Notes: generated from the sequence alone by a model not told the origin. A DNA stretch of 39,501 nt from a virus (IMGVR_UViG_3300044825_002005:1-39501), one strand, 5' to 3'. Counted from the stretch's first letter, positions 17,360 to 24,928 are shown. A program made the numbers and translations.

Positions 17360-18019
17360 TTAGGCTCCGTAGACTGCGAGGTATTGATCGGGGTTGGTGG
17401 TGCGGAAGAGGTTGAGCGCCTCGCTGAAGCTGATGTGCTTCTCAGCGGCGAGCGCCTTGACCTGCTCTGCGAGAGACGCGCGCGTGAGCTCCTGACCAGA
17501 CGCGCCATGACCCACCTCGTTGAGGGGGACCGCGCTGTTGGCAGGGCGCTCGCTGAACATCTTCCAGAAGATGGGCTGAGTGGCCTTGGCATCGAACGCT
17601 GCCTCGACCGCCGCCTGCTCTGCGGGACTGACCTTGCCCTCACGCAGGAGAGCGGTCACAGCCTCACGACGCTCGATGGCGCGCTTCTCCGCATCGATGG
17701 CGGCGAGCTTCTCAGAGAGTTGCTTGTTGGCGGCGCGGAGAGTGTTGATCTCAGAGAGCAGGGTCGCCTCGCTCATCATCTTGGCCTTGGGCTTCTCGCC
17801 ATCGACCACGATCACAGCAGGCTTCTCCTCCTCCTCGGGCATCTCGGCCTCAGGCATCTCGCCCTCAGCCATCTTCTCCTCGGGCATCTCTGCCTTGAGG
17901 GAGGCCTCAGCAGCGGTCTGCATGTCGGCGATCTTCTGCTCAAGCTCTTTGACCATCGCGTCTTTGGCGACGAGCGCGGCCTTGAGCTCCTCGGGCGACA
18001 TCTCGGCGATGTTGTCCAT
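17360..18019 (-). CDS. Internal in-frame scaffold protein (gpZ-like), 219 aa
   Basis: Within the protease/scaffold gene, AAGGAG (18034-18029) stands nine bases before an in-frame ATG (18019). It would start MDNIAEMSPEELKAALVAKD exactly where the protease domain ends and the coiled coil begins. Phage Mu makes its scaffold Z from such a start inside gene I. The product is acidic and helical, and ends in FSEALNLFRTTNPDQYLAVYGA, a plausible capsid-binding helix. Translation from this site is predicted, not shown. Confidence 0.75.
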   Translation of the reverse strand: MDNIAEMSPEELKAALVAKDAMVKELEQKIADMQTAAEASLKAEMPEEKMAEGEMPEAEMPEEEEKPAVIVVDGEKPKAKMMSEATLLSEINTLRAANKQLSEKLAAIDAEKRAIERREAVTALLREGKVSPAEQAAVEAAFDAKATQPIFWKMFSERPANSAVPLNEVGHGASGQELTRASLAEQVKALAAEKHISFSEALNLFRTTNPDQYLAVYGA

Positions 18020-18955
18020 TGGTAGCGTCTCCTTGAGTGTGACCCTGTCGATCGAGGCGTTGCTCTGCGCAGGGCGAGGGGTGAGAGTGATTGCGAGGAG
18101 CTGGGCGTCCCCGACCTTCTTGCCGCCGTCGCGGCTGAAGATGTTTCCGGTGACGTACTCGGGCGAGGACCACAGGACACCGCCTGCATCCTGCACCACC
18201 TTGAGCCCGCGCTCGTTGTAGGCAGGGGTCGCGTAGAGACCATCGGCGCGCATCTCAAGGTCCACCACGAGACCGAGAGCGCCACCAACATCAGGAGGAG
18301 CAGGTGTACCAGGATTGAACGGTGATGAGGCATGTTGCCAATCGATGATCACAGGGTCCTCAAGACGCCTCTCACGATAGACGCGCAGGAGCTCCGCGCA
18401 GAGGGAGGCGTCAACCTCCCCTAGCGTCTCACCGCTGAGGCGCGCGCTGACCTGCCCGATGGCGAGCGTCTTAAATGGCTTGCCGAGGGTCAGCCCCTCG
18501 GGAATGTCATAGGTGGCAGTTGACGCCATCTGCACCGCCTCACCGTAGGCGCGTAGGGTCGTCACCTTCTCATCAGCAGCGTTCATCTGACCGACCACCT
18601 TTCGAGCCCAAGCGAAGCCTGCATCACCTCCCCAACCATCCCAAGCCTGTCGACCGGGGCCATAGTCGTCCCAGGTCGAGCCCTGCTTGTCGATCTCGTG
18701 GCGCGTGAAGTAGGCAAGCATGCGGCGCAGAGTATCAGGGGAGAGCTTGCGACCTGCCGACAGGTCACGAGCGCGAGCCAAGCCTACAGGCGTCATCCCA
18801 CGCTGTGAGGGGGGCGCCTCGGCACGCTTGCGGAGAGCGCGAGCGGCGGCTTCTTGTGCGCCCTTGGGGGGCGTGAAGTCGATGTGTGCGTACTTCTCAG
18901 GCACTGCCCAAGTGTAGCCGACGAGGAGCGCGCGCTGTTTAGCCTTGGCTACCAT
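17360..18955 (-). CDS. Prohead protease fused to scaffold, Mu gpI-like, 531 aa
   Basis: I use the ATG at 18955, four bases after AGGAGG; a GTG at 18958 is adjacent. Residues about 50-125 form a small domain (VGLARARDLSAGRKLSPDTL, WDGWGGDAGFAWARKVVGQM) that I recall from other phage head proteins. Residues about 135-310 are the Mu gpI-type serine protease: PVIIDWQHASSPF, GLVVDLEMRADGLYATPAYN, VLWSSPEYV and an ending like LLAITLTPRP. The rest is a charged coiled coil with a Met/Glu/Pro-rich repeat (AEMPEEKMAEGEMPEAEMPE), typical of scaffolds. The protease should release scaffold after head assembly. It overlaps the portal gene by 17 bases. Confidence 0.85.
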   Translation of the reverse strand: MVAKAKQRALLVGYTWAVPEKYAHIDFTPPKGAQEAAARALRKRAEAPPSQRGMTPVGLARARDLSAGRKLSPDTLRRMLAYFTRHEIDKQGSTWDDYGPGRQAWDGWGGDAGFAWARKVVGQMNAADEKVTTLRAYGEAVQMASTATYDIPEGLTLGKPFKTLAIGQVSARLSGETLGEVDASLCAELLRVYRERRLEDPVIIDWQHASSPFNPGTPAPPDVGGALGLVVDLEMRADGLYATPAYNERGLKVVQDAGGVLWSSPEYVTGNIFSRDGGKKVGDAQLLAITLTPRPAQSNASIDRVTLKETLPMDNIAEMSPEELKAALVAKDAMVKELEQKIADMQTAAEASLKAEMPEEKMAEGEMPEAEMPEEEEKPAVIVVDGEKPKAKMMSEATLLSEINTLRAANKQLSEKLAAIDAEKRAIERREAVTALLREGKVSPAEQAAVEAAFDAKATQPIFWKMFSERPANSAVPLNEVGHGASGQELTRASLAEQVKALAAEKHISFSEALNLFRTTNPDQYLAVYGA

Positions 18956-20348
18956 CACGCCTCCTCTTGATCAGATGCTCAGCGAGTGCCGCCACAGGGG
19001 AGGGCGCGGTGCGCTGAATGGGCGCGCGCTCGACTCCCTCTGGCAGATCACCTGCACCGAGGCGCTCACGGATGGCGCGCTCGAGGTTGTCATCGGGCGT
19101 GAGGAGCCCTGCCTGCACGAGCTGCGGAAGCATGCCCAATGACTCAGCGAGGTCATCTGTGTCGAGCCCCGTGTGCTGAAGGCGAGGGAGCTTAGAGGGA
19201 TCCACAGGCCCATAGTTGAACTGAACGAGGCGCCCGATAGTGCCTGCGCCTCGGCGGTCGACACCATTGACCGCAGACGCCACCAGGTCGCAGAGGTTGA
19301 TCGCCGCGCGTCGGAACACCGAGAGGTGAACCTCACCGACCGACCTCGAGCCTGTGTCGCTGATGCCTAGGTTGGCGAACTGCGCCAAGAAGGCTTGACT
19401 GATCTGGTTGTCGCACTCGCGGATTATGTCCAAAGGACCTTGAGCATATAGGTTCGGCGCGGCGGCGTAGTTGTCGAAGCTGACTACATTGTTCTCAATG
19501 AGATAGCTCTGCTCTGCCGACAAGAACGCCTGCGCTTGGCTCTCTGCCTCGTCAACCATCGTGTTGATGTCGGCATCTGAGAGCCCTGCAAGCTCTGCCG
19601 CCGCGCGGTCAACCTTGACCTTGGGCGCAGGTATCGCCCACCGGTCAACGCCAACACACATGAGGTTTGCCACGCGCTGTTTGGTCCTCCACCACCACCA
19701 CACAGGGCGAAGCATGCCAGCGCCCTCGAAGTTTGAGCCTGTCCGGTTCAGCGTGAGCAGGAGGAGCTTGTTGGCAGGTATCGGCTCAGGGGTCTTGCCG
19801 ATGCCGACCATGTTCTGCAAGACGCCATCGAGGTTCTGATTATCACGAGACAGCCACCGCATATGAGCTGATGGCTCTCGGTCGGCGTAGTGGTCGAGCC
19901 ACACCTTGACCTTGCCGTTCTCATCTGGGCCTACGCGATACACCTCCTCGGCGTAGCGATAGCCGACAGGCACGAACTCAAACAGATAGCTGAGTTGCGC
20001 CTCCCACGAGAGCGACATCTGCCCTGCATAGCCATCGAGCCCGAACGCCTCGTTGGCGAAGCGTGCAAGCTCAAGACACACAGGGTCCTCCTCATCGGCA
20101 GGCATGAAGCGCCATGTAGCAGAGAGGAGGGTCTGACGGAGCATGTGCCATGAGCGCCTGACAACGGGGTCAGTCCGCAGCATGTCCTCTGCCTCAGTGA
20201 CCCAGTTGAGCCCTGTGAGCTGAACGTTGCGCTCATACCCAGAGATGACACCGCCTGAGAGCTGAGTGCCACTGATCCCGCGCGTGACAAAGCGCGGATG
20301 CAAGGCGCGCATGTGCCTCGGGGTATCGTCTATCTCTGAATAGTCCAT
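18939..20348 (-). CDS. Portal protein, Mu gp29 / DUF935-like, 469 aa
   Basis: The N-terminal half shows the pattern of this portal family: WVTEAEDMLRTDPVVRRSWHMLRQTLLSATWRF (here interrupted only by normal residues), then a helix around SWEAQLSYLFEFVPVGYRYAEEVY, then PIPANKLLLLTLNRTGSNFEG. The middle holds KQRVANLMCVGVDRWAIP, and the end has the QAGLLTPDD motif and a basic tail. Twelve copies should form the DNA channel at one capsid vertex. The ATG at 20348 has GAGG four bases upstream, and this lies in the arm of a hairpin (20353-20391). The downstream protease gene overlaps it. Confidence 0.85.
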   Translation of the reverse strand: MDYSEIDDTPRHMRALHPRFVTRGISGTQLSGGVISGYERNVQLTGLNWVTEAEDMLRTDPVVRRSWHMLRQTLLSATWRFMPADEEDPVCLELARFANEAFGLDGYAGQMSLSWEAQLSYLFEFVPVGYRYAEEVYRVGPDENGKVKVWLDHYADREPSAHMRWLSRDNQNLDGVLQNMVGIGKTPEPIPANKLLLLTLNRTGSNFEGAGMLRPVWWWWRTKQRVANLMCVGVDRWAIPAPKVKVDRAAAELAGLSDADINTMVDEAESQAQAFLSAEQSYLIENNVVSFDNYAAAPNLYAQGPLDIIRECDNQISQAFLAQFANLGISDTGSRSVGEVHLSVFRRAAINLCDLVASAVNGVDRRGAGTIGRLVQFNYGPVDPSKLPRLQHTGLDTDDLAESLGMLPQLVQAGLLTPDDNLERAIRERLGAGDLPEGVERAPIQRTAPSPVAALAEHLIKRRRDGSQG

Positions 20349-20352
20349 AGCG

Positions 20353-20391
20353 CCTCGACGGTGAGGTGGTGCTGATGATGTGCCGTCGAGG
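20353..20391 (-). promoter_or_regulatory. Hairpin covering the portal ribosome binding site
   Basis: On the minus strand CCTCGACGG (20391-20383) pairs perfectly with CCGTCGAGG (20361-20353) across a 21-base loop. The 3' arm contains the GAGG that serves the portal ATG at 20348. The fold could lower or regulate initiation of head gene translation, or stabilise a processed 5' end. The regulatory reading is inference. Confidence 0.55.
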
Positions 20392-20414
20392 AGTCCAATG
20401 AGTTCTAGCTTGCA

Positions 20415-20636
20415 CTATTGATGAGTGCTCTCAACCTTGTCAACAGTCTTGATACTTCCCGCCTCATCGAGGTCAACCACTCGCTCCACCACAAAGCCTT
20501 GAGGCACATCGAGGAAGCCAGATGGGAGGGTGATGTCGTGGACCCAGTCACCTGCCTTGTCGAGACCGAACAAGAACAGGAAGCCCGAGATGGGATGGCT
20601 GATGGTGTTGTGGATGAACCACATGAGCTTATTCAT
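20415..20636 (-). CDS. Small conserved-looking phage protein, 73 aa
   Basis: The ATG at 20636 overlaps the end of the upstream gene. It starts MNKLMWFIHNTISHPISGFL, continues with FLFGLDKAGDWVHDITLPSG, and has an amphipathic or membrane-associated first half containing HN and HP motifs. I have seen similar short proteins in other phages, but know no function. The longer open frame to 20783 is antisense-like upstream of this start. It is the last small gene before the portal, so it may be expressed with the packaging genes. Confidence 0.65.
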   Translation of the reverse strand: MNKLMWFIHNTISHPISGFLFLFGLDKAGDWVHDITLPSGFLDVPQGFVVERVVDLDEAGSIKTVDKVESTHQ

Positions 20637-20805
20637 TAGCTGTCTCCTTGTTGGTGGTCTTGGCTTTCTCGTCAGCCTCATCGAGGGCCGCCTCGATCTC
20701 AGCGAGGAGGGCGAGGCTCTGCGCGTGGAGCTCATGCTCAGGCTCAAGAGGCACATGCTCACGCAGTCGAGCGCGCAGGTCATGGGTCTTGTGTGTCGGC
20801 TTCAT
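20629..20805 (-). CDS. Small charged helical protein, 58 aa
   Basis: Several ATGs lie in a row at 20811-20803. I prefer 20805, with AAGG six bases upstream. The product (MKPTHKTHDLRARLREHV, LLAEIEAALDEADEKAKTTN) is probably a single helix or helical hairpin, acidic toward the end. It overlaps both neighbours. No function can be assigned. Confidence 0.6.
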   Translation of the reverse strand: MKPTHKTHDLRARLREHVPLEPEHELHAQSLALLAEIEAALDEADEKAKTTNKETANE

Positions 20806-20989
20806 CATCATCCTTCCATTTGCCTTGCGCGTCGAAGTCGCCTGGCTTGTAGTGCGTGACCTTGGTCGATGTGCCTGTGCAGTAGCCTCGCGTCATGCCC
20901 GACAGGTGAGGCACGATGCGCTCGTTCTTGACCGCTGTGAGCTGTCCACAGACGGGGCAGTAGATGGGGCGCGGATCATCGACCAGCAC
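20780..20989 (-). CDS. Small zinc-ribbon-like protein, 69 aa
   Basis: A strong SD (AGGAGG) stands six bases before a GTG at 20989, which I prefer to the ATG at 21013. The product begins MLVDDPRPIYCPVCGQLTAV and has a further Cys in RGYCTG, so a three-cysteine or C-C-H type metal site is possible (CPVCG, then His and Cys). It overlaps the DUF3310 gene by 14 bases. Function unknown; such small zinc proteins are common in phage accessory clusters. Confidence 0.6.
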   Translation of the reverse strand: MLVDDPRPIYCPVCGQLTAVKNERIVPHLSGMTRGYCTGTSTKVTHYKPGDFDAQGKWKDDDEADTQDP

Positions 20990-21203
20990 GGCGGGCCTCC
21001 TCCTTGCGCGCATACTCCACCTCGCGCGTCAGATACCAAAGCGCCTTCTCAAGGTCCTCAAGGCGGTCGAGCTTGTGACCTGCGCGCGCCACATACTTGA
21101 CCACGTTTCCGAGGTTGAAGTTGAGATCCCACGCCTCGATAGCGGCAATGACCTCGACGCCACTCTGGGCGTGATAGTGAGGGGGATGATTAACGCTGCT
21201 CAT
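20976..21203 (-). CDS. DUF3310 family protein, 75 aa
   Basis: The ATG at 21203 follows AGGAG with seven bases between. The sequence reads VNHPPHYHAQSGVEVIAAIE, then NLGNVVKYVARAGHK, then LEDLEKALWYLTREVEYA, which is the DUF3310 signature: an N-terminal NHPPHY motif and a helix with KYxxRAGHK. The family occurs widely in phages and has been suggested to relate to nucleotide metabolism, but its role is not settled. The open frame extends upstream to 21386 only in antisense-like sequence. Confidence 0.85.
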   Translation of the reverse strand: MSSVNHPPHYHAQSGVEVIAAIEAWDLNFNLGNVVKYVARAGHKLDRLEDLEKALWYLTREVEYARKEEARRAGR

Positions 21204-21552
21204 CGTCTGTCTCCTCGGGCTTCTTGCTTGGCTTGGTGGGAGGTGGTGTCTTGTCGAGGGTGACATGAAGGCGCTCCTCCACCTTCTTCTTGAGCACGGC
21301 GACGAGCCAAGCGTTGAGCGTGCCTGCGCCCGCCCCGAACCAGATATCGACCCACTTGGGGCCGAGGGTGTAGCCGACCACCGCACCGCTCACGATGGCG
21401 AGCAGACGCACGATGGCGCGGCGGCGCTCACGGTCGTCTGCCAAGATGGAGACGAACGGCTTGATGACCTCGGTGGCACCGAAGCTGATCACCGACGCCA
21501 AGATGATGAGCACTACATGCTCCTCGATGGTGGTCACGGTCAGGTCGCTCAT
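21190..21552 (-). CDS. Holin-like membrane protein, 120 aa
   Basis: AAGGAGG stands just before the ATG at 21552; the frame extends to 21597 but lacks an SD there. Three hydrophobic stretches are visible: VVLIILASVISFGATEVI (about 10-28), AIVRLLAIVSGAVVGYTL (about 47-64) and a weaker WFGAGAGTLNAWLVAVL. A charged Pro/Lys/Glu-rich tail follows (TPPPTKPSKKPEETDDE). Length, two to three membrane segments and charged end fit a holin, which forms the timed hole in the inner membrane. It lies directly after the terminase large subunit, away from the CHAP gene but in the same operon as the transglycosylase. The call is by topology. Confidence 0.65.
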   Translation of the reverse strand: MSDLTVTTIEEHVVLIILASVISFGATEVIKPFVSILADDRERRRAIVRLLAIVSGAVVGYTLGPKWVDIWFGAGAGTLNAWLVAVLKKKVEERLHVTLDKTPPPTKPSKKPEETDDEQR

Positions 21553-21568
21553 GTTGCCCTCCTTGGTG

Positions 21569-22933
21569 TTAGAACACGGCTGAGGAGGGTCGCGCATTTC
21601 GACGGCTCTTGTCTAGTGTCGTGGCGCGTGACTGATACCTGCCGACCACATCAGCCCAGTAGTGGAAGATGCAGTCGTACCTCAGCGCGTCGAGAGGGTC
21701 CTCGCGCCCATCCTTCTTCGGCTGCTCAGTCGTGTCCCAAGCATAGGAGAGCAGCGCCTTCCTCAGCGAGTTGCCCAGAGCGCGCTCACCTGCCTCCCAC
21801 GCCTCTCGGGTCATGAGGTACTGCTTGCGAGCGAGGGCGCGCTTGAGCTTCTGCACACCGTTGAGGATGTCCACGCGAACGGGGTCAGTAGTCGAGCGGA
21901 GGGGTAAACCTATACCCCCCTCATCGATGGGGCGAGAGAGGACAGCGAAGGCGCTCCTGCCTGTTTGGTCGTTGCGGGCGTGACCTGCCTTGTCGGCGAC
22001 CCCCGTGTCGAGCCAGATGCGCGGACCAGGTGCCGAGGCTTGGTGAGCTCGTGGCCATGCCACCGCCAAGATGAGGCGCGCGAGCTGATCGACCGTCACC
22101 TCTTGAGGGTTGATCTCCTTGATGACAACAGTCGCGTCAAGCGCCTCGTCATACGCCATGATGACGACCGCTGGCTTGCGGAAGCCCCAATCGATGGCGA
22201 TGCGCCCTGTCATCTCAGGGCGATACGACCAACCGCTGATGAGATGCGTGTCCTCGCTCCACTCGTTATAGACCAAGCCCGAGGGAGGGCGCGGTCGGTT
22301 CATCACCATCGCCTCGCGCTCGTCAGGTGGGAGGAGCTTGGTCGCCTCGAACCACTCCGCCGAGAGGTTGTCTTGGTTGACATACGAGCTGAACAGGAGA
22401 GGGAGGTGGCCCGCCTGCTCTGCCATCTTGCACCACCACGCATCGACCACGGGGAGCCCGACCAAGACGAGCGTGGGAGATGGACCTGAGCGCAGACGCC
22501 CTAGCGCCTTGTGCGCCACCTCGGGACCAAGCGTCTGACACTCGTCGATGAACGCCACACCGCTTGTCACATTGATCCCCTCTAGGGGGTTGTGGCTCGC
22601 GTCACGAGTGCCTGGGCGATAGTACGACCGACAGATGACCGATGAGCCCGAGTGCGTGTCAGTCCACTTGTGGAGCGTGTGGTTGTAGGTCCATCCACGA
22701 GGCGCGAGCCACTTCTCGATCTCGGGCATGAGCACGCTGTTATAGCGTGGCGTCGTGTCGGTGATGAGGAGGGAGGTGGTGCCAGGTCTTGTCTTGGCGA
22801 TGAACCACAGCGCGAAGATGAGAGATGTAGTCTTGCCTGACCCCCAACCACAGCGCGCCGCGATGATGGTGTCTCGGCGGCGGAGACCACCGATGACGGC
22901 GCGCTGTAAGTCATTGAGGGTGAAGTCGGTCAC
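21569..22933 (-). CDS. terL: Terminase large subunit, 454 aa
   Basis: The packaging motor has Walker A GWGSGKTT (residues 29-36), Walker B VAFIDE (126-131) and a coupling-like motif near SPTLVLVGLP. The nuclease domain has Asp248 in RIAIDWG and a late acidic cluster in DPLDALRY. It drives DNA into the prohead and cuts it. The start is a GTG at 22933, two bases after the upstream stop; no ATG nearby fits better. The terminase small subunit is not adjacent: a transglycosylase and a PD-(D/E)XK-like protein lie between the two. Packaging type (cos or headful) cannot be read from the sequence. Confidence 0.93.
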   Translation of the reverse strand: MTDFTLNDLQRAVIGGLRRRDTIIAARCGWGSGKTTSLIFALWFIAKTRPGTTSLLITDTTPRYNSVLMPEIEKWLAPRGWTYNHTLHKWTDTHSGSSVICRSYYRPGTRDASHNPLEGINVTSGVAFIDECQTLGPEVAHKALGRLRSGPSPTLVLVGLPVVDAWWCKMAEQAGHLPLLFSSYVNQDNLSAEWFEATKLLPPDEREAMVMNRPRPPSGLVYNEWSEDTHLISGWSYRPEMTGRIAIDWGFRKPAVVIMAYDEALDATVVIKEINPQEVTVDQLARLILAVAWPRAHQASAPGPRIWLDTGVADKAGHARNDQTGRSAFAVLSRPIDEGGIGLPLRSTTDPVRVDILNGVQKLKRALARKQYLMTREAWEAGERALGNSLRKALLSYAWDTTEQPKKDGREDPLDALRYDCIFHYWADVVGRYQSRATTLDKSRRNARPSSAVF

Positions 22934-22935
22934 CT

Positions 22936-24021
22936 CTAAAGGACCTTGCTGATCGCTGCGATGAGGTTGTGATAGTGCTTTTTTGAGCCGAACCTATAGA
23001 ACAAGGTCGGCAGCCCTCTGAGGAGTATTCTTGATCGCGTAGTCCCATGTTGCGTGGCCATTTTCCAAGCGAGCACGAGCAGACCTGGCATCGTCAGATA
23101 TAGCTTTCTTGTGACGAAGAAGCTGTGTGGTTTCAGTAGTGCCATGGAGCGTTGCTCTTCGCTCATCGCGTTGAGGATGTGGAACTCTCGAACCACCTCG
23201 ACGGGCAACTGATCCAACACGGCCTCGACGCCGCCGAGGAGCGTCAACTCTCGCTCAAGCGTCTCGAACATCAGTGGCATGCTCTCGTTCGGCAGGTAGC
23301 GGTCCAGCTCTGCGACAGGCGCAGGCTCAATCTCTGCGACAGGCGCAGGCTCAATCTCTGCGACAGGCGCAGGTACAGGCGCGACAGTCGGCATGCGGAG
23401 GGGCTGATCCATCGTCACCACAGGCACATCATCAACAGGCATGAGCGCGAGCTGAGTCTCGGTGCGCGTGACTGAGATGTCGGGCAGGATCTCATAGACC
23501 TTGTTGAGCAGGAGTCCAAAGCGCTCAAAGCCTGTCACCTCTTGGGGGCGCGTGTCGCCTCGATGACCTTCGATGAGCACAGCGGGACAGTCGAGGAGCG
23601 CCAACTCATGCTCCTCGTGCGTCTTGGCGGTGAGCTTGGAGGTGTTGACGATGACATACCACCAGAGGGGCGCAGCGTGAGCGAGGCGCCCAAGCTGAGT
23701 CATGTTGCGGTCGCTGTTGGTGACCTCGTTGAACAAGGCGAGGTTGCCACGCGCCTGCTTGGTGGTGGTCTTGACCTCGATGAGGAGACCGTACTTGAAC
23801 GAGCCATCGAACGACACAGCGAGGTCAGCAGCGCCCCGCAGGTCTGAGAGCATGTCGGTCATCGTGACGAATGGGCGAGCGGCATCATCAGTGCGGATGA
23901 TGCGCAGGGCAGGGTCACAGATAATCGCGCCGAGGAGCTTTGAGACGATGAGCTGATGAGGGATCGTCTGGTCGATGGTGCGATGTGACTCGATGAGTCG
24001 CGTGGGTCGGTTCAAGGTCAT
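22936..24021 (-). CDS. PD-(D/E)XK nuclease-like protein in the packaging operon, 361 aa
   Basis: The ATG at 24021 overlaps the previous stop (ATGA), and the gene ends two bases before terL. Residues about 60-90 read DLRGAADLAVSFDG then YGLLIEVKTTT: an Asp (66) about 16 residues before Glu-Val-Lys (82-84), followed by Thr. This is the core of PD-(D/E)XK nucleases and Holliday-junction or restriction-like folds. Residues about 215-245 are a Pro/Ala/Glu repeat (APVAEIEP repeated) that links to a distinct helical C-terminal domain rich in Leu and basic residues. I do not recognise the family. A role in DNA processing during packaging or recombination is inferred from fold and position. Confidence 0.65.
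   Translation of the reverse strand: MTLNRPTRLIESHRTIDQTIPHQLIVSKLLGAIICDPALRIIRTDDAARPFVTMTDMLSDLRGAADLAVSFDGSFKYGLLIEVKTTTKQARGNLALFNEVTNSDRNMTQLGRLAHAAPLWWYVIVNTSKLTAKTHEEHELALLDCPAVLIEGHRGDTRPQEVTGFERFGLLLNKVYEILPDISVTRTETQLALMPVDDVPVVTMDQPLRMPTVAPVPAPVAEIEPAPVAEIEPAPVAELDRYLPNESMPLMFETLERELTLLGGVEAVLDQLPVEVVREFHILNAMSEEQRSMALLKPHSFFVTRKLYLTMPGLLVLAWKMATQHGTTRSRILLRGLPTLFYRFGSKKHYHNLIAAISKVL
23308..23373. repeat. 24-bp tandem repeat, about 2.75 copies
   Basis: Copies start at 23308, 23332 and 23356 (the last partial, 18 bases). They encode the eight-residue unit PAPVAEIE in the linker of the PD-(D/E)XK-like protein. The first two units are identical at the DNA level, suggesting recent expansion. 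Confidence 0.85.
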
Positions 24022-24467
24022 TCTCCGTCAATGTGTCCAATGGCTGTCGCTAGTGATAACACGCGATCAGCGTAGGTGCGTGTGCCACCATAGGCGATGA
24101 GCGCTCCACCGACAGGGCGCCGCGCGAGGTGATAGGCGAGCGCCCTGACGCCAGCTTCAACGAGGTCACAGCCCTCGACGATGTGCTCACCGTTGACCTC
24201 CCACTGCCCTCGGCGGTCAGCGCACCAATAACGAGCGATGACCTGCATCGGGCCTGTGGCGCCGCAGGGCGAGGTGAGACCGAACTGTAGACGGCTCTCA
24301 TGCCACGCGAGCGCGACAGCCAGGGCGGGCTCCACATCGGCGCGGTCTGCGCTGTCCACCACCATCTGACACACCTCGACTGCGCGGTCGAGCGCCTGAC
24401 CTGTCGGTGGCTCCTCTCCCATCGTCTGAGCGAGAGCGAGGATCCACAAGGAGCAGAGCGCGCTCAC
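24018..24467 (-). CDS. Lytic transglycosylase-like lysin with N-terminal hydrophobic segment, 149 aa
   Basis: The start is a GTG at 24467 overlapping the stop of terS. The first 14 residues (MSALCSLWILALAQ) are hydrophobic and may be a short signal peptide, or a signal-anchor as in SAR endolysins. Residues 52-80 match the goose-type/SLT lysozyme core: catalytic Glu57 in ALAWHESRL, then GATGPMQVIARYWC (the GxMQV motif at 72-76), later AGVRALAYHLAR and ALIAYGGT. Such enzymes cleave the glycan strands of peptidoglycan. Its location between the two terminase genes is odd. If exported, it would not need a large holin hole. It could also act from the virion. Confidence 0.85.
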   Translation of the reverse strand: MSALCSLWILALAQTMGEEPPTGQALDRAVEVCQMVVDSADRADVEPALAVALAWHESRLQFGLTSPCGATGPMQVIARYWCADRRGQWEVNGEHIVEGCDLVEAGVRALAYHLARRPVGGALIAYGGTRTYADRVLSLATAIGHIDGE

Positions 24468-24928
24468 TCGTCGACCTCGGGCTTCACGCTGTCGTTGGTC
24501 TGCTCAATCATGGCGATGACCTCAGCGATGCCGTTGCTCTGGGTGGCTGTCACCTGCAGCTCCTTCTTGGCGCCGAACTCGTCAGGGCGCAGACGCTCAA
24601 GACGCCACGCCGCCGCCTTCCAGTCGGTGTCACTCGCACGGTCCACCTTGGCAGTGAGGACTGCGATCTGAAACTCAAGGGCATCCTCCACCGCCTCCTT
24701 GAACTCCTCATCCTCCTCCCTCCACCTGTGCACCGTCGCAGGGTTCAGACCTGCGAGCCTCGCCGCTCGCGTGATGGGCTGTCCATCTCTGATGTTATCG
24801 ATGACAGCCTGCATGCGCTCAGGCGTTTTCTTGGTGCGGAGGTCGCGCGCGCGCGCCGTTGCTTCTTGCACATTATCAAGGGGTTGGGACTCTCTAGCTG
24901 CCAGTCCGTTCCAATCGCTTTTGGTCAT
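24464..24928 (-). CDS. terS: Terminase small subunit, 154 aa
   Basis: An SD (AGGAG, eight bases before) precedes the ATG at 24928. Residues about 35-75 hold the small-subunit DNA-binding domain: RMQAVIDNIRDGQPITRAAR, AGLNPATVHRWREEDEEFKEAV, a helix-turn-helix followed by a charged helix. A long helix (FQIAVLTAKVDRASDTDWKA) then AAWRLERLRPDEFG follows, the pattern of terminase small subunits that form rings. It should recognise the packaging start on phage DNA. It overlaps the sigma factor gene by 35 bases and the transglycosylase by four. Confidence 0.85.
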   Translation of the reverse strand: MTKSDWNGLAARESQPLDNVQEATARARDLRTKKTPERMQAVIDNIRDGQPITRAARLAGLNPATVHRWREEDEEFKEAVEDALEFQIAVLTAKVDRASDTDWKAAAWRLERLRPDEFGAKKELQVTATQSNGIAEVIAMIEQTNDSVKPEVDE

